Below are positions 20,300 through 30,139 of a DNA stretch of 64,000 nucleotides, in pieces (the first letter of the stretch is position 1; each line of letters starts with the position of its first letter). The position numbers and the translations under genes were made by a program. The notes beneath the pieces were generated by a model. It ran no database searches and had not been told where the DNA came from. It saw only the letters and a program-made list of their open reading frames with translations. The stretch lies in assembly GCA_024803745.1 (NCBI GenBank), contig JANJXV010000152.1:868001-932000 (forward strand), given 5' to 3'. The stretch is from Megascapheus bottae (lineage: Eukaryota > Chordata > Mammalia > Rodentia > Geomyidae).

Positions 20300-23200
20300 G
20301 CCCTCGACCCCAGGTTAGAACAGAATCGGGTCCATGCCAAGCACCAGTTAGGGGATCCTTCCACTTTACTAAGGCAAAAGGACGCTGCGCTCTTTTTTCC
20401 CAGAATCGCTGAGCAGCAGATAAATTATTTGAATCCAAATTCAAAAAATTTAAAACAAATAAAGCATGATTAAGTATATTCACAGGGGTAGCGGGATATG
20501 ACTCTCCTTTCTGTATTTTAGCAATTTGATGTTTTAATAATCCATTAGCTCTCTCCACAATGCCTTGACCTTGAGGATTGTAAGGAATGCCTGTAATATG
20601 AGTGATATTATAGGAATGGCAGAAGGATTGAAATGTTCGGCTTGCATAGCCAGGGCCATTATCTGTTTTTATTTGCGAGGGAATCCCCATCTCAGCAAAG
20701 CATCGTATGCAGTGAGAGATACAATGTTTAGTGGCTTCCCCAGCAAGGGGGGTGGCCAAGATAAAATTAGAATAAGTATCTACAGTAACATGGACATATT
20801 TTAATCGGCCAAATGATGGAACATGTGTGACATCCATCTGCCAAATGTGATTAGAAAGTAGTCCTCGTGGATTTATACCTAAATGGGGGGCTGGTGAAAA
20901 AGGGACACAGTTGAAGCAAGTCTTAACTATTTGACGTGCCGCTTCTCTAGATAATTTAAACTGTCGGCGCAAGGCTCGGCTGTTTTGATGATGGATGGCA
21001 TGTGACTGCTTAGCAAGTTCAACCTGAGTTAAGTAAACTCTGGTGGCGGAGTCAGTAACTGCATTGCCCTCACTTAAAGGGCCAGGAAGATTAGTGTGAG
21101 CTCGAACAAAGCCAAAAAAACAGGGGTGGTTGCGAGAACAAAGCAAAGTTTGTACTTGGCGAAATTGGGTCTGAATATTGGAGTTAGTAGTTCCAATAAA
21201 GGGAACAGTTTCTATGACTTGAAGAGCACGAATTACATATTGACTGTCTGAGTATAAGTTAAAGGGCTCGTCTTGTAACAGGACGAGTGCTTGTAAAACA
21301 GCCTCTAATTCCACCTCTTGGGCGGAGGAAAAACCCGTAACCCAAGATTGAGTTTTCCCATTAATGGTCAAAGCAGCCTTTCCATTAGAGGATCCATCTG
21401 TAAATACCAAAGCAGCAGAAGATAAAGGCGAGGCCTGTACTATGGAAAGAAATAGAAACGTATGACACGCAGCAAATTGGAGAAGTTTGTTAGACGGGTA
21501 GTGATGCAAAATTTTCCCCGTATAATTGGCCCAAGCAATGGCCCAAGAATCACAATGGGCGAATAGCCAATCTTGTTGTTGTAGATTATATGGGACACAG
21601 ATAAAATGAGGTTCCTGACCTAAATATTTACGGGAATCCACTCGGCACATATGTATCAAATTAGCTACCAATTCGTAGTAGGGGGTCAGCACTTTGCCGG
21701 GTGTTGATGGTAGATAAAGCAATAAAAGTGGGCCATCCTGCCACAATACAGCAGTTGGGGAGTGAGAAGTAGCTAAAATGTAAACTCCCCAGGGTTTAGA
21801 ATAGTCACAATAGGTCATTTGTTGCTGGGAAATTGCCTTTTCTACAATTTGGATGGCCCTCTTGGCGTCAGGATTTAATTCGCGCAAGGATGTAGGGTTG
21901 GTATCTCCTTTTAAGAGATCAAAAAGGGGTTTTAACTCTCCTGTGGAGAGCTTTAGATAAGGCCGAAGCCAATTTATATCTCCTAAGAATTGCTGAAAAT
22001 CATGAAGAGTTCTTAAGTGGGAAGTTTTTAATTGTATTTTTTGGCTTTTAAAATAGTGTGGGCCTAATATATGGCCTAGATTTGTAAAAGGGGGGTGTTC
22101 CTGAACCTTTTCAGCTGCTATTATAAGGCCAAAGAGGCTCAGATCTTGCTTTAGTTGTCCAAAGGCTTGTCGTACGACGATAGGGTCAGAACAAGCCAAC
22201 AAGGTGTCATCCATATAATGAACAATATAAACAGAAGAAAATTTTTCACGAGTGGAAGAAATGGCTCTAGCTACAAAACTTTGACATAAAGTTGGGCTAT
22301 TTGCCATGCCCTGTGGGAGCACAAGCCAGTGATATCGCTTCATGGGTTCTTTAAAATTAACAGAGGGGACGCTGAAGGCAAAGCGCTTACAGTCTTGAGG
22401 CGCCAGGGGTATAGTATAGAAACAATCCTTCAAATCTATAATAATCTTATAAGTATCCTTTGGGATTGCCATGGGTGAAGGCAAGCCAGGCTGTAGGGCC
22501 CCCATCAGTTCCATTGTGGCATTTATTTTTCTCAAATCCTGTAACAGCCTCCATTTACCTGACTTTTTCTTTATAACAAAAATTGGAGAATTCCATGGAG
22601 AGTTAGAAGGGGCCACATGCCCCAAGTCCAGCTGTTCCTGTACCAGCTGCTGTACTGCAATGATCTTTTCTAGTGAAAGAGGCCACTGTTCAACCCATAC
22701 CGGTTGTTCAGAGAGCCAATTTATGGGATCAGCATGAGGGGGAGGGCAAACGACAGCTCCCGTCAAGGGATACCCTAATCCTTGTCTCGTAGGGTGAGAC
22801 TGGGGTTGGAGTGGCTCTAGCTCCCCCTGTGCTACTCGGCCTAGTCCCCTAAAGGGGAGGAGGCCTTGATCAAGTAACTGCTTAGTGACCGCAGCACTAG
22901 GACTAAACATATACACTCCCATGTTTTCCATGATATCACGACCCCATAAATTAATTGGCAGATGATCCAAGACAAATGGCTGAAAATGACCAGAGTGCCC
23001 TTCCTCATCTCTCCAAACAAGGATCGCACTGCTCTGCTGTGGGTCAGTTGCTTGCCCAACCCCCTGTAGGGAAGTCATAGAGGTTGTCAGGGGCCATTGG
23101 GCTGGCCAATGTTTTTTAGATATCACAGACACATCTGCTCCAGTGTCTAATATTCCTTTAAAGGGCTTTTCTTGTATAAATATAGTCATCTCAGGCCTCT

Positions 23201-23732
23201 CTTGTTTTATGCCTTGTACCCAATAGATATCAGAAGATCTAAATCCTCTCTGTCCACATGGGGAATTAGCAGTCTCCCCGGGGGGTAAAGGGACGAGTAT
23301 TAGTTGTGCCAATTTTTGACCGGCTGGGATCGATACCACGTGTTTCGGGGCAGAGGCCATAACTTTGATTTCTCCAGTAAAATCCTGGTCAATTTTGCCA
23401 GGTGTAATCTGTATCCCTTTAAGGGCTGAGCTACTTCGCCCTAACAGCAATCCAGCCACTCCTGGGGGAAGGGGACCGAAGACCCCCGTGGGGAGAGCTT
23501 GTGTCCCCATCTCTGGGGTCAATACTGAGCAGGTGGAGGAACAGAGGTCCAATCCTGCACTGCCTGGGGTGGCACGGAGGAGGCTGGAGACTGATCTTGG
23601 GGGGTTGTTAGAAGATGCACTTGTGGCCGAGAAGAGGGAGGGACTGCCCCATGGTTTTGCGGGGCCAGGGGCTGGCCCCCTCTCCAGTTTCCCGAAAGCG
23701 GGCGTCCATTGCGATCTGTTCTTGACCTGCAA
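20142..23732 (-). CDS. pol: Provirus B pro-pol: dUTPase, protease, reverse transcriptase, RNase H, integrase
   Basis: An open frame of 1196 codons in the -1 frame of gag. It is reached by frameshifting at 23687-23693, so its first ATG is not the real start. Domains in order: dUTPase about 52-150 ([22 protein letters not shown]), aspartic protease with DTGAD at 196-200, a glycine-rich GLGR...GLGY segment about 287-321, reverse transcriptase about 340-600 with YMDD at 506-509, RNase H with D779, E808, D829 and D894, and integrase with H911/H915 and C939/C942, then D967, D1024 and E1060 (35 residues between the last two). All catalytic residues I looked for are present and no stop interrupts it. 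In typical betaretroviruses pro and pol lie in different frames; here they are one frame. Whether it is expressed cannot be told from sequence. Confidence 0.95.
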   Translation of the reverse strand: MQVKNRSQWTPAFGKLERGPAPGPAKPWGSPSLFSATSASSNNPPRSVSSLLRATPGSAGLDLCSSTCSVLTPEMGTQALPTGVFGPLPPGVAGLLLGRSSSALKGIQITPGKIDQDFTGEIKVMASAPKHVVSIPAGQKLAQLILVPLPPGETANSPCGQRGFRSSDIYWVQGIKQERPEMTIFIQEKPFKGILDTGADVSVISKKHWPAQWPLTTSMTSLQGVGQATDPQQSSAILVWRDEEGHSGHFQPFVLDHLPINLWGRDIMENMGVYMFSPSAAVTKQLLDQGLLPFRGLGRVAQGELEPLQPQSHPTRQGLGYPLTGAVVCPPPHADPINWLSEQPVWVEQWPLSLEKIIAVQQLVQEQLDLGHVAPSNSPWNSPIFVIKKKSGKWRLLQDLRKINATMELMGALQPGLPSPMAIPKDTYKIIIDLKDCFYTIPLAPQDCKRFAFSVPSVNFKEPMKRYHWLVLPQGMANSPTLCQSFVARAISSTREKFSSVYIVHYMDDTLLACSDPIVVRQAFGQLKQDLSLFGLIIAAEKVQEHPPFTNLGHILGPHYFKSQKIQLKTSHLRTLHDFQQFLGDINWLRPYLKLSTGELKPLFDLLKGDTNPTSLRELNPDAKRAIQIVEKAISQQQMTYCDYSKPWGVYILATSHSPTAVLWQDGPLLLLYLPSTPGKVLTPYYELVANLIHMCRVDSRKYLGQEPHFICVPYNLQQQDWLFAHCDSWAIAWANYTGKILHHYPSNKLLQFAACHTFLFLSIVQASPLSSAALVFTDGSSNGKAALTINGKTQSWVTGFSSAQEVELEAVLQALVLLQDEPFNLYSDSQYVIRALQVIETVPFIGTTNSNIQTQFRQVQTLLCSRNHPCFFGFVRAHTNLPGPLSEGNAVTDSATRVYLTQVELAKQSHAIHHQNSRALRRQFKLSREAARQIVKTCFNCVPFSPAPHLGINPRGLLSNHIWQMDVTHVPSFGRLKYVHVTVDTYSNFILATPLAGEATKHCISHCIRCFAEMGIPSQIKTDNGPGYASRTFQSFCHSYNITHITGIPYNPQGQGIVERANGLLKHQIAKIQKGESYPATPVNILNHALFVLNFLNLDSNNLSAAQRFWEKRAQRPFALVKWKDPLTGAWHGPDSVLTWGRGHVCVFSQGENDTRWLPERCVRIMESDSGHPSSDSLGLHPQPSSGASCDVGRT

Positions 23733-25396
23733 TCTTTAGCCCAGTACTTCCCTTTACCACAGCGTGGACATGTGCCAGGTGATTTTTCTCTCTTTTGCCT
23801 GGCCTGGCGTGGGCATTGCGTCATCCAATGTCCTATTTGTCCACAAGAAAAGCAACGCCCTGGGGGTCTAGCATCCCGAGAATGCCGCTGACCTCTATAT
23901 TTTAGAGACTCACTAACAGTCTTTCCTTGAGGAGCGGCGGCTAAAGTAAGGCCTTGTACATGGGAGGGTCCAATATCAGCACACAGTGAAATAAAGTCCG
24001 TGATTCCTCCCTTATTCCTATGGGGTCTGATAGCCGCCTGACAGGCGGCGTTGGCATTTTCATAGGCTATGTGTCTAACTATACTCTCCCTTGCATTCTC
24101 ATCTTGTACTAGGCAGTCTGCAGTCTCCATTAATCGAGACAAAAATTCTAGATAAGGTTCATTTGGTCCCTGTTTAACTTCTACTAGATTTTTTGTACGA
24201 TTGGAATTGTGTAACTTTTTCCAAGCCTCTCTCGCCGCAGCATTTATTTGTAAATAGGCCTCCTTTGCATAACCCAATTGATCTTCGGTGTTTTTATAGG
24301 TTCCCTCTCCTAACAACTGATCAACAGTGTAAGGCAGGTTCTTAGACCTATTTGTTTCAATTTTAGCCCGACACTGTGCAGTGAACTCTGTCTCCCATAA
24401 TAAGTACTCTCCTGCACTAAGGCATGCTCTGGCAAGCCGCTTCCAGTCATTTGGGCATGCAATACCAGCACACGCGGTCTCCAATATTACTTGAGTAAAA
24501 GGGGCAGTTGGCCCATATTGGGAGCAGGCATTTTTTAAATCCTGTAATAGTTTAACAGGAACAGGTTGATGGTATACTTGTTCATCATGATCAACTAAAC
24601 TAGGGAAGCATCGAGGCCCTGAAATACCTTCCCTCTCTCTAGCAGCCTGAGTCAGGTTTAATTGCGATGCACTGTGCCTGGTTGTAGTGCCTGTTAAAAG
24701 GGACTTGTTGCTAGGGCCTTTAGGCTTGCCTAAAGGTTGAGAAAGGGATTGAGGCCGTAAGGCTGCAGCCTGAGGCGGTGGGTGTGAGAGGTAGGATTTA
24801 GAATCAGAAACCATAGTGGCCTGAGGGTCATATCTCCTTCCTAATTCTGGGGGGGCTCTCTGCTCTTTCCCCATTTTAGATAGTAGATGCATGATTTCTT
24901 CTAACCTCTTTTCTATCGTAGCTATCCGGTCCTCCATCGGCTCATCATAACTTTCCTCCCTCATATTCAAATTTGAATTCTGATACTCAATATCTACTGG
25001 TTGTTGTTCCATTTTCAAGATCTCACTTAGACTCTCTTGGGCTGCGGCATATGGCTCAGCCTCAGGTTTTTCAGAAGGGTCCTTTAATTCATAAAGTTCC
25101 CTTAATTCAAGTTCAGCATTCTCATGTTGAGGATCTATGCCTTCACTTACTAAATTCCATACATCAATAGCCTCTACTGGGGTCTTTTCGGGGCCATATA
25201 CATCATAATAATCTTTAATTCTTCTTCCTATCTGCTGCCAGGCTTTTTGGAATTCCTCCTCTATAGACCTCGGGCATGCCTCCTCGAGAAACTGTAGGAA
25301 GCTCTGAAGCACCCCTTTTTCCAACCACATTCCGTGGGCCTCAAGTAGGCCTGTTAAGATCGGTAAATATGACATATAGCTATTAACTTGACCCAT
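23519..25396 (-). CDS. gag: Provirus B gag polyprotein
   Basis: An open frame of 625 codons. It begins MGQ, giving a glycine for myristoylation, and has a matrix domain to about residue 110, then an acidic and proline-rich middle. Capsid runs from about 280 ([16 protein letters not shown]) with the major homology region at 409-422 ([14 protein letters not shown]). Nucleocapsid has two zinc knuckles. The first (515-528) is a standard C-x2-C-x4-H-x4-C. In the second (543-556) the histidine is tyrosine ([14 protein letters not shown]); provirus D keeps histidine there. The protein would assemble particles and package RNA. The pro-pol frame overlaps its last 214 bases. Confidence 0.95.
   Translation of the reverse strand: MGQVNSYMSYLPILTGLLEAHGMWLEKGVLQSFLQFLEEACPRSIEEEFQKAWQQIGRRIKDYYDVYGPEKTPVEAIDVWNLVSEGIDPQHENAELELRELYELKDPSEKPEAEPYAAAQESLSEILKMEQQPVDIEYQNSNLNMREESYDEPMEDRIATIEKRLEEIMHLLSKMGKEQRAPPELGRRYDPQATMVSDSKSYLSHPPPQAAALRPQSLSQPLGKPKGPSNKSLLTGTTTRHSASQLNLTQAAREREGISGPRCFPSLVDHDEQVYHQPVPVKLLQDLKNACSQYGPTAPFTQVILETACAGIACPNDWKRLARACLSAGEYLLWETEFTAQCRAKIETNRSKNLPYTVDQLLGEGTYKNTEDQLGYAKEAYLQINAAAREAWKKLHNSNRTKNLVEVKQGPNEPYLEFLSRLMETADCLVQDENARESIVRHIAYENANAACQAAIRPHRNKGGITDFISLCADIGPSHVQGLTLAAAPQGKTVSESLKYRGQRHSRDARPPGRCFSCGQIGHWMTQCPRQARQKREKSPGTCPRCGKGKYWAKDCRSRTDRNGRPLSGNWRGGQPLAPQNHGAVPPSSRPQVHLLTTPQDQSPASSVPPQAVQDWTSVPPPAQY
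23646..23693 (-). promoter_or_regulatory. gag/pro-pol -1 ribosomal frameshift signal, provirus B
   Basis: On the minus strand, slippery GGGAAAC is in the correct gag phase. After a 7-nt spacer comes a stem GGGGCCA/TGGCCCC with loop GCCCC, and the loop can pair with GGGGC about 10 nt downstream, giving an H-type pseudoknot. The same heptamer serves in simian type D retroviruses. Confidence 0.85.
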
Positions 25397-25444
25397 AATT
25401 TTTTCTCCTGACTATACACTCTCCTAATAGTCCTACGACGTGTT

Positions 25445-25450
25445 ACTCAC
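25445..25450 (-). promoter_or_regulatory. Candidate major splice donor of provirus B
   Basis: GTGAGT in the leader between primer site and gag, as in the other copies. Confidence 0.5.
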
Positions 25451-25490
25451 CACAGGGGGGGGTCCTTCGCCTTCGTCCCAGATTTTCAGG

Positions 25491-25508
25491 GTCCCTGTTC
25501 GGGCGCCA
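25491..25508 (-). other. Primer binding site, tRNA-Lys3 type, provirus B
   Basis: The minus strand reads TGGCGCCCGAACAGGGAC, two bases from the 5' LTR. Confidence 0.93.
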
Positions 25509-25510
25509 GA

Positions 25511-25911
25511 TGCCGGGGCCAACCGGCAGCAAACCAGGGTTCGCAGATTGGGGTTCCTGAAATAGGGGGCAAGGACTAGGAAAAATTAGAAGAGAGACAA
25601 ACAGATGGGGTTCATGAGGGCTACAGCCCAAATCAGGAGCCACAGCTTAAGAAGCCTGTCGCCCAAGACCGTAGCCCAGTTTATTTCCAGTTCTCAATCT
25701 TAAATACACATCTTTTAACTAGGGAACTGCCAGGGGCTACATTCGTACAAACAGTATCAAGTCTGAAATAGGTTGAATGAGAAGCTATCAAGTCCCAAAC
25801 AGGTTAAATGAGAAGCTATTGACACAGCCCAAAATCATGATAAGAGCTTACTTCCTTGTGTACTCAATTGTGCGGGTCCAAGGTCACTGACCCCACAGTC
25901 AGTCCCCAACA
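25511..25911 (-). repeat. Provirus B 5' LTR (401-bp type)
   Basis: Starts TGTTGGGGACTG on the minus strand and ends CCCCGGCA. A TATTTAAG TATA-like element and AATAAA precede the shared R-U5 block. Confidence 0.93.
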
Positions 25912-26010
25912 GAAGTGGTGCTGAGGCTCAAGTGGTAGAGCCCTAGCCTTGAGAAAGTTCAAGGACAGTGCTCAGGCCCTGAGCTCAAGCCCAGGACTGG
26001 CAAAAAAAAA
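25912..26010 (+). repeat. Dimeric tRNA SINE, right part, split by provirus B
   Basis: Starts GAAGTGGTGCTGAGGC and runs to the A tail, completing the SINE that begins at 16658. Confidence 0.92.
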
Positions 26011-27002
26011 GGCTATCATAGTTCGCACAAAAACGTTGGTGATTACCTTCCCTACATAGTAATGAAATTAATTCTGATTGGTAAACTTTTTATTTCATTT
26101 TTTAATTTAGGTGCCAGAAGCAGTGTTTCTATTTATAACAAATGCTTTTGAATATATACCCTTGATAACAGATTTTGAAGAAATCATGTAAGATGATAAA
26201 GAATTTGAATGGTACAGTAGAAATAAGATACAGTTGCAAGAAAATTTGTTTTGACATCAATTTTTTTGAAATTAAATGATTTTGTACACAAAGCTCTAAT
26301 ACTAAATAATCACAGGATACTTAGGGGGCAGTCAATGTGTACATTTTCAAAAAGTTAGATATTGTTGTTTTATAGGAAAGTATAGTATAATCCCTATGTT
26401 TTCAGGCTTTAAAATAAACTGTTAGTGGTTTATAAGAAATTATAGTATGGTCCAAATGTTTTCAGGCCTTGGAATAAATGTTGAGTGCCTTGGAGACAGT
26501 AGCACAGGAGTTGGCCCAGGTATGGAAGGGTGGGGGAGGGGCAGAAACTGGAAAAGTCATGTTGGAGATGGCACCACAGCCTTGTCAGTGTGCTCACGCA
26601 GGTGGCCCTTGAGAGGGAGGAAGGACTTGAGCTAGACACAGAGAAGGCACTTGAGGGCCTCTTTTCTATCGATCTCCTTCACCAAGACAAAGTTGACCCC
26701 TACCCCCAAACACACCCTGCATTTCTTTGGAGAATCCAAGAACAGATACACTGTAGTGCCTTCCAACACAATAAAGACAGCATCATTCCTTGACTAGGGT
26801 TCTGTGATGGAAGAGGAAGGTGACCTCTGCCTTGGTAGAGGCCAAGAGTTTATTCTTAAGGAAGCAAAGTTGGCACATACGGCCCCAGAGATTTCATGAT
26901 GATCCTTCTTGCTGAGGTTGTCTGGGAGGTTTGAGGATCCTGTGAACACAGGACATGGACAGGTGTCTGTCCCTTAGTTACATGTTTCTAAAACATACTT
27001 GT
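26011..27002. other. No gene recognised; possible old retrocopy
   Basis: AT-rich DNA. In 26500-26900 short open segments on both strands hint at a decayed coding sequence, but I cannot name a parent gene. Confidence 0.4.
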
Positions 27003-27293
27003 TTGTTGTTCGTGGTCTTGGAGCTTGAACTCTGGGCCTGGCCGCTGTCCCCAAGCTCTTCAGCTCCAGGCTTCCACCTTACCCCTGGGTCTGGGCATTG
27101 TCCCTGAGCTCTTCAGCTCAAAGCTGCTGCTCTACCCCTTGAGCCACAGCACCACTTCTGGTTTTCTAGAGGTTAATGGGAGATAAGAGTCTCATGAACT
27201 TTAGTGCCCTGGCTGGCTTTGAACCACGATCCTTAGATCTCAGCTTCGTGCTTAGCTAAGGATTACAGGCATGAAGCACTGCACCTGGTTACA
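27003..27293 (-). repeat. B1-ID composite SINE with a duplicated ID half
   Basis: On the minus strand the B1 part is followed by an ID-like part twice: the CTTCAGCTC...ACCCC segment occurs at about 27058-27086 and again at about 27109-27137. Confidence 0.75.
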
Positions 27294-27635
27294 ATTTTGG
27301 GTTTTTTTTTGTCAAATTCCAAGTATTTTGTTTAACGTTTTTTGGTCTCTGTGCATTTTCAAACATGAGTTACAAGGATATTAGTAATTTGCTCCTATAA
27401 CTTACTGTTTTGGCAAGCAGAGACAATGTGAGAGGGACTTCTCTTATCTCCTCACCTTTCAGCTCCTCTCTTGTCCATCTCTATTCTTAAAAGGGAGATT
27501 TTATTAAAATCCAAAACCAAAACGAATATTCTATCTCTGCTTCTACTTCTGAGGGTAGTAAATTTCCTCCTTCCCTGAAGAATCTCTCCCTCCCTTTCTG
27601 TCTCCGGTCCTCCTTTCTCTTTTTCATTTTCTGGG

Positions 27636-27766
27636 TTCCTTGTATTGAGGACTGAACTCAAAGTAAGAGTCTTAGAAGGACTTTCCTGCTGAAGCTGGCT
27701 TTGAACCTCACGAGATCTCAGCCTCCAGATCAGCAAGGATTACAGTTGTGAGCCACCTGCCATAGC
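27636..27766 (-). repeat. B1-like SINE fragment
   Basis: The minus strand reads GGCAGGTGGCTCACAACTGT, then AGGCTGAGATCTCGTGAGGT and a truncated right side. Confidence 0.7.
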
Positions 27767-27813
27767 TTTACTTGTCTTGTGTAAACATTGTTGTACTGAC
27801 TGCTTTTCATTTT

Positions 27814-27992
27814 CTTTTTTTGCCAGTCCTGGGCTTGAGCCTTGTCCTTGGACTTTCTCAAGGCTAAAGCTCTACCACTTGAGCCTCAGCACCACTTCCA
27901 GCTTTTTTCTATGTATGTGGTACCGAGGACTTGAACCTGGGTCTTCGTGTATGCTAGGCAAGCACTCTACCACTAGGCCAAACTCCCGAACC
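27814..27992 (-). repeat. Dimeric tRNA-derived SINE
   Basis: Minus-strand copy with a short internal deletion in the second monomer. Confidence 0.88.
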
Positions 27993-28002
27993 TCCATTGA
28001 TA

Positions 28003-28180
28003 ATTTTTTTTGCCAGTCCTGGGCTTGGGCTCAGGGCCTGAGCACTGTCCTTGGACTTTCTCAAGGTTAGCACTCTACCACGTGAGCCTCAGCACCACTT
28101 CCGGCTTTTTGCTATGTATGTGGTACCAAGGAATCGAACCCGGGTCTTCGTGCATGCTAGGCAAGCACTGCCCCGGCCCG
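28003..28180 (-). repeat. Dimeric tRNA-derived SINE, truncated at its 5' end
   Basis: A second minus-strand copy directly beside the previous one. Its 5' end stops at GCAAGCACTGCC, where the provirus C fragment begins. Confidence 0.85.
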
Positions 28181-28203
28181 CGGAGAGGGAACCTATAAAA
28201 ACA

Positions 28204-29080
28204 CCATATTGGGAGCAGGCACTTTTTAAATCCTGTAATAGTTTAACAGGAACAGGTTGATGGTATACTTGTTCATCATGATCAACTAAACTAGGGAAGC
28301 ATCGAGGCCCTGAAATATCTTCCCTCTCTCTAGCAGCCTGAGTCAGGATTAATTGTGATGCACTGTGCCTGGTTGTAGTGCCTGTTAAAAGGGACTTGTT
28401 GCTAGGGCCTTTAGGCTTGCCTAAAGGTTGAAAAAGGGATTGAGGCTGTAAGGCTGCAGCCGGAGGCGGTGGGTATGAGGGGTAAGATTTAGAATCAGAC
28501 ACCATAGTGGCCTGAGGGTCATCTTTCTTTCCTACTTCTGGGGGGGCTCTCTGCTCCATCCCCATTTTCGATAGAAAATGTAGGATTTCTTCTAACTTCT
28601 TTTCTATCGTAGCCATTCGGCCCTCCATTGACTCATCATAACTTTCCTCCTTGGTATTCAAACCTGAATTCTGATACTCAATATCTACTGGTTGTTGTTC
28701 CCTTTTCAAGATCTCACTTAGACTCTCTTGGGCTGCTGCATATGGCTCAGCCTCAGGTTTTTCAGAAGGGTCCTTTAACTCATAAATTTCCCTTAATTCA
28801 AGATTAAGTTCAGCATTCTCATGTTGAGGATCTATGCATTCCTTTACTAGATTCCATACATCAATAGCCTCTACTGGGGTCTTTTCGGGGCCATATACAT
28901 TATAATATTCTTGAATTCTTTTTCCTATCTGCTGCCAGGTTTTTTGGAATTTCTCCTCTAAAAACCTCGGGCATGCCTCCTCGACAAACTATAGGAAGCT
29001 TTTTCCACCCACGTTCCGTGGGCTTCAAGTAGGTCTGTTAAGATCGGTACAAATGACCTATGGCTATTAACTTGACCCAT
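28204..29080 (-). pseudogene. gag: Provirus C gag, 5' part, broken
   Basis: Starts MGQ like the others. It is broken near 28990 by a small deletion and a TAG, then has readable stretches such as [12 protein letters not shown] and [12 protein letters not shown]. It ends within the start of capsid at the inversion junction. Confidence 0.9.
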
Positions 29081-29185
29081 AATTTTTACTCCTGACTATA
29101 CACTCTCTTAAGATCCTCTCTTAATAGTCCTACGATGTGTTACTCACCACAGCGGGGTACTCCACCGTCGTCCCAGATTTTCAGG

Positions 29186-29203
29186 GTCCCTGTTTGTGCG
29201 CCA
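29186..29203 (-). other. Decayed primer binding site of provirus C
   Basis: The plus strand reads GTCCCTGTTTGTGCGCCA, two differences from the tRNA-Lys3 site of the other copies. Confidence 0.85.
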
Positions 29204-29205
29204 GA

Positions 29206-29541
29206 TGCCAGGGCCTACCGGCAGCAAATTGGGGTTCCTGAAATAGGGGGCAGGGACTGGAAAAATTAGAAGAGAGACAAACACATCGGGTCCGGGAGGT
29301 CTGCAGCCCAGGCAAAAACTGCAGCCCCATTTATTATCAACTCAAAGTTTATATCCCTTCTTGAGACCAGGGCACTGCCAGGTGTTACATCCAGATGGTT
29401 AATCAGGGAACTGTTGGGGGTTACATTCATATGGTAAATCTCAGATCAATTGAACAGGAGAAGGCCAAAAAACAATAAGACAATCAAGCAATTATCTGAT
29501 GCAAATCAAAGTACAGTTTAATTCCACTCTTGCTCCTGACA
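29206..29541 (-). repeat. Provirus C 5' LTR (336-bp type)
   Basis: Full length with TG...CA ends, starting TGTCAGGAGCAAGAGTGG on the minus strand. Confidence 0.92.
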
Positions 29542-30085
29542 AAACCCAAGCTGGACATATGGTTCAAGTGTTAGAACAGAATCTGTGGGCAAAAAGCCAT
29601 GTGAGAGTTTGAAGAACTGAGTTCATACCATCTTACTGACAAAAATAAAGTAATAAATAACTAAAATACTAAATGTCTTGTATTAAATTTAACAAAGCAA
29701 TGTCCTCTCCACCTCAAATGCCTTAAGCCACTAGAGTACTGACAGCAATAGCAGTTTTACTGAAACCAGTGAAAGCTGAGAACATATTAACTAAATTAAT
29801 ATATCCTTAAATAGTGGTAGGCCAGGTCACATTCCTCTTGTAGAAAAGTACCGACTGATTACCCATGCAAAGGTCCCCACGAAACATAGAGATGAGGGAG
29901 AGAAATGGGGTAGGGAGACATCCAGGGTTCTTGGTGCTTTGCTCAAAACAGTAACAGTTCATAAAATATCAAAACACCTTCATTCCGTAAGTAAAGCAAG
30001 TTAGAGAAAACCCAAGAAACTGTAACCTGATGGTAAAAATTTGAAGTGTGTAGAGAGAGGCTGAATGTGCAGGGATGCGCACGTG
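29542..30085. other. No gene recognised
   Basis: AT-rich sequence; 29555-29650 may be a decayed tRNA SINE. Confidence 0.4.
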
Positions 30086-30095
30086 AACACACACG

Positions 30096-30137
<42 letters not shown>

Positions 30138-30139
30138 AC
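30086..30139 (+). repeat. (CA)n microsatellite
   Basis: A continuous dinucleotide run with a few CG interruptions at the left. Confidence 0.95.

Larger units (their letters stand above)
28182..29541 (-). mobile_element. Provirus C: LTR-gag fragment with an inverted end
   Basis: A 336-bp 5' LTR, a mutated primer site, leader and the first two-fifths of gag on the minus strand. At the left, 25 bases of downstream gag (28182-28206, GGAGAGGGAACCTATAAAAA and on) are in the opposite orientation. No 3' LTR follows. The leader matches provirus A rather than B or D. Confidence 0.9.
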
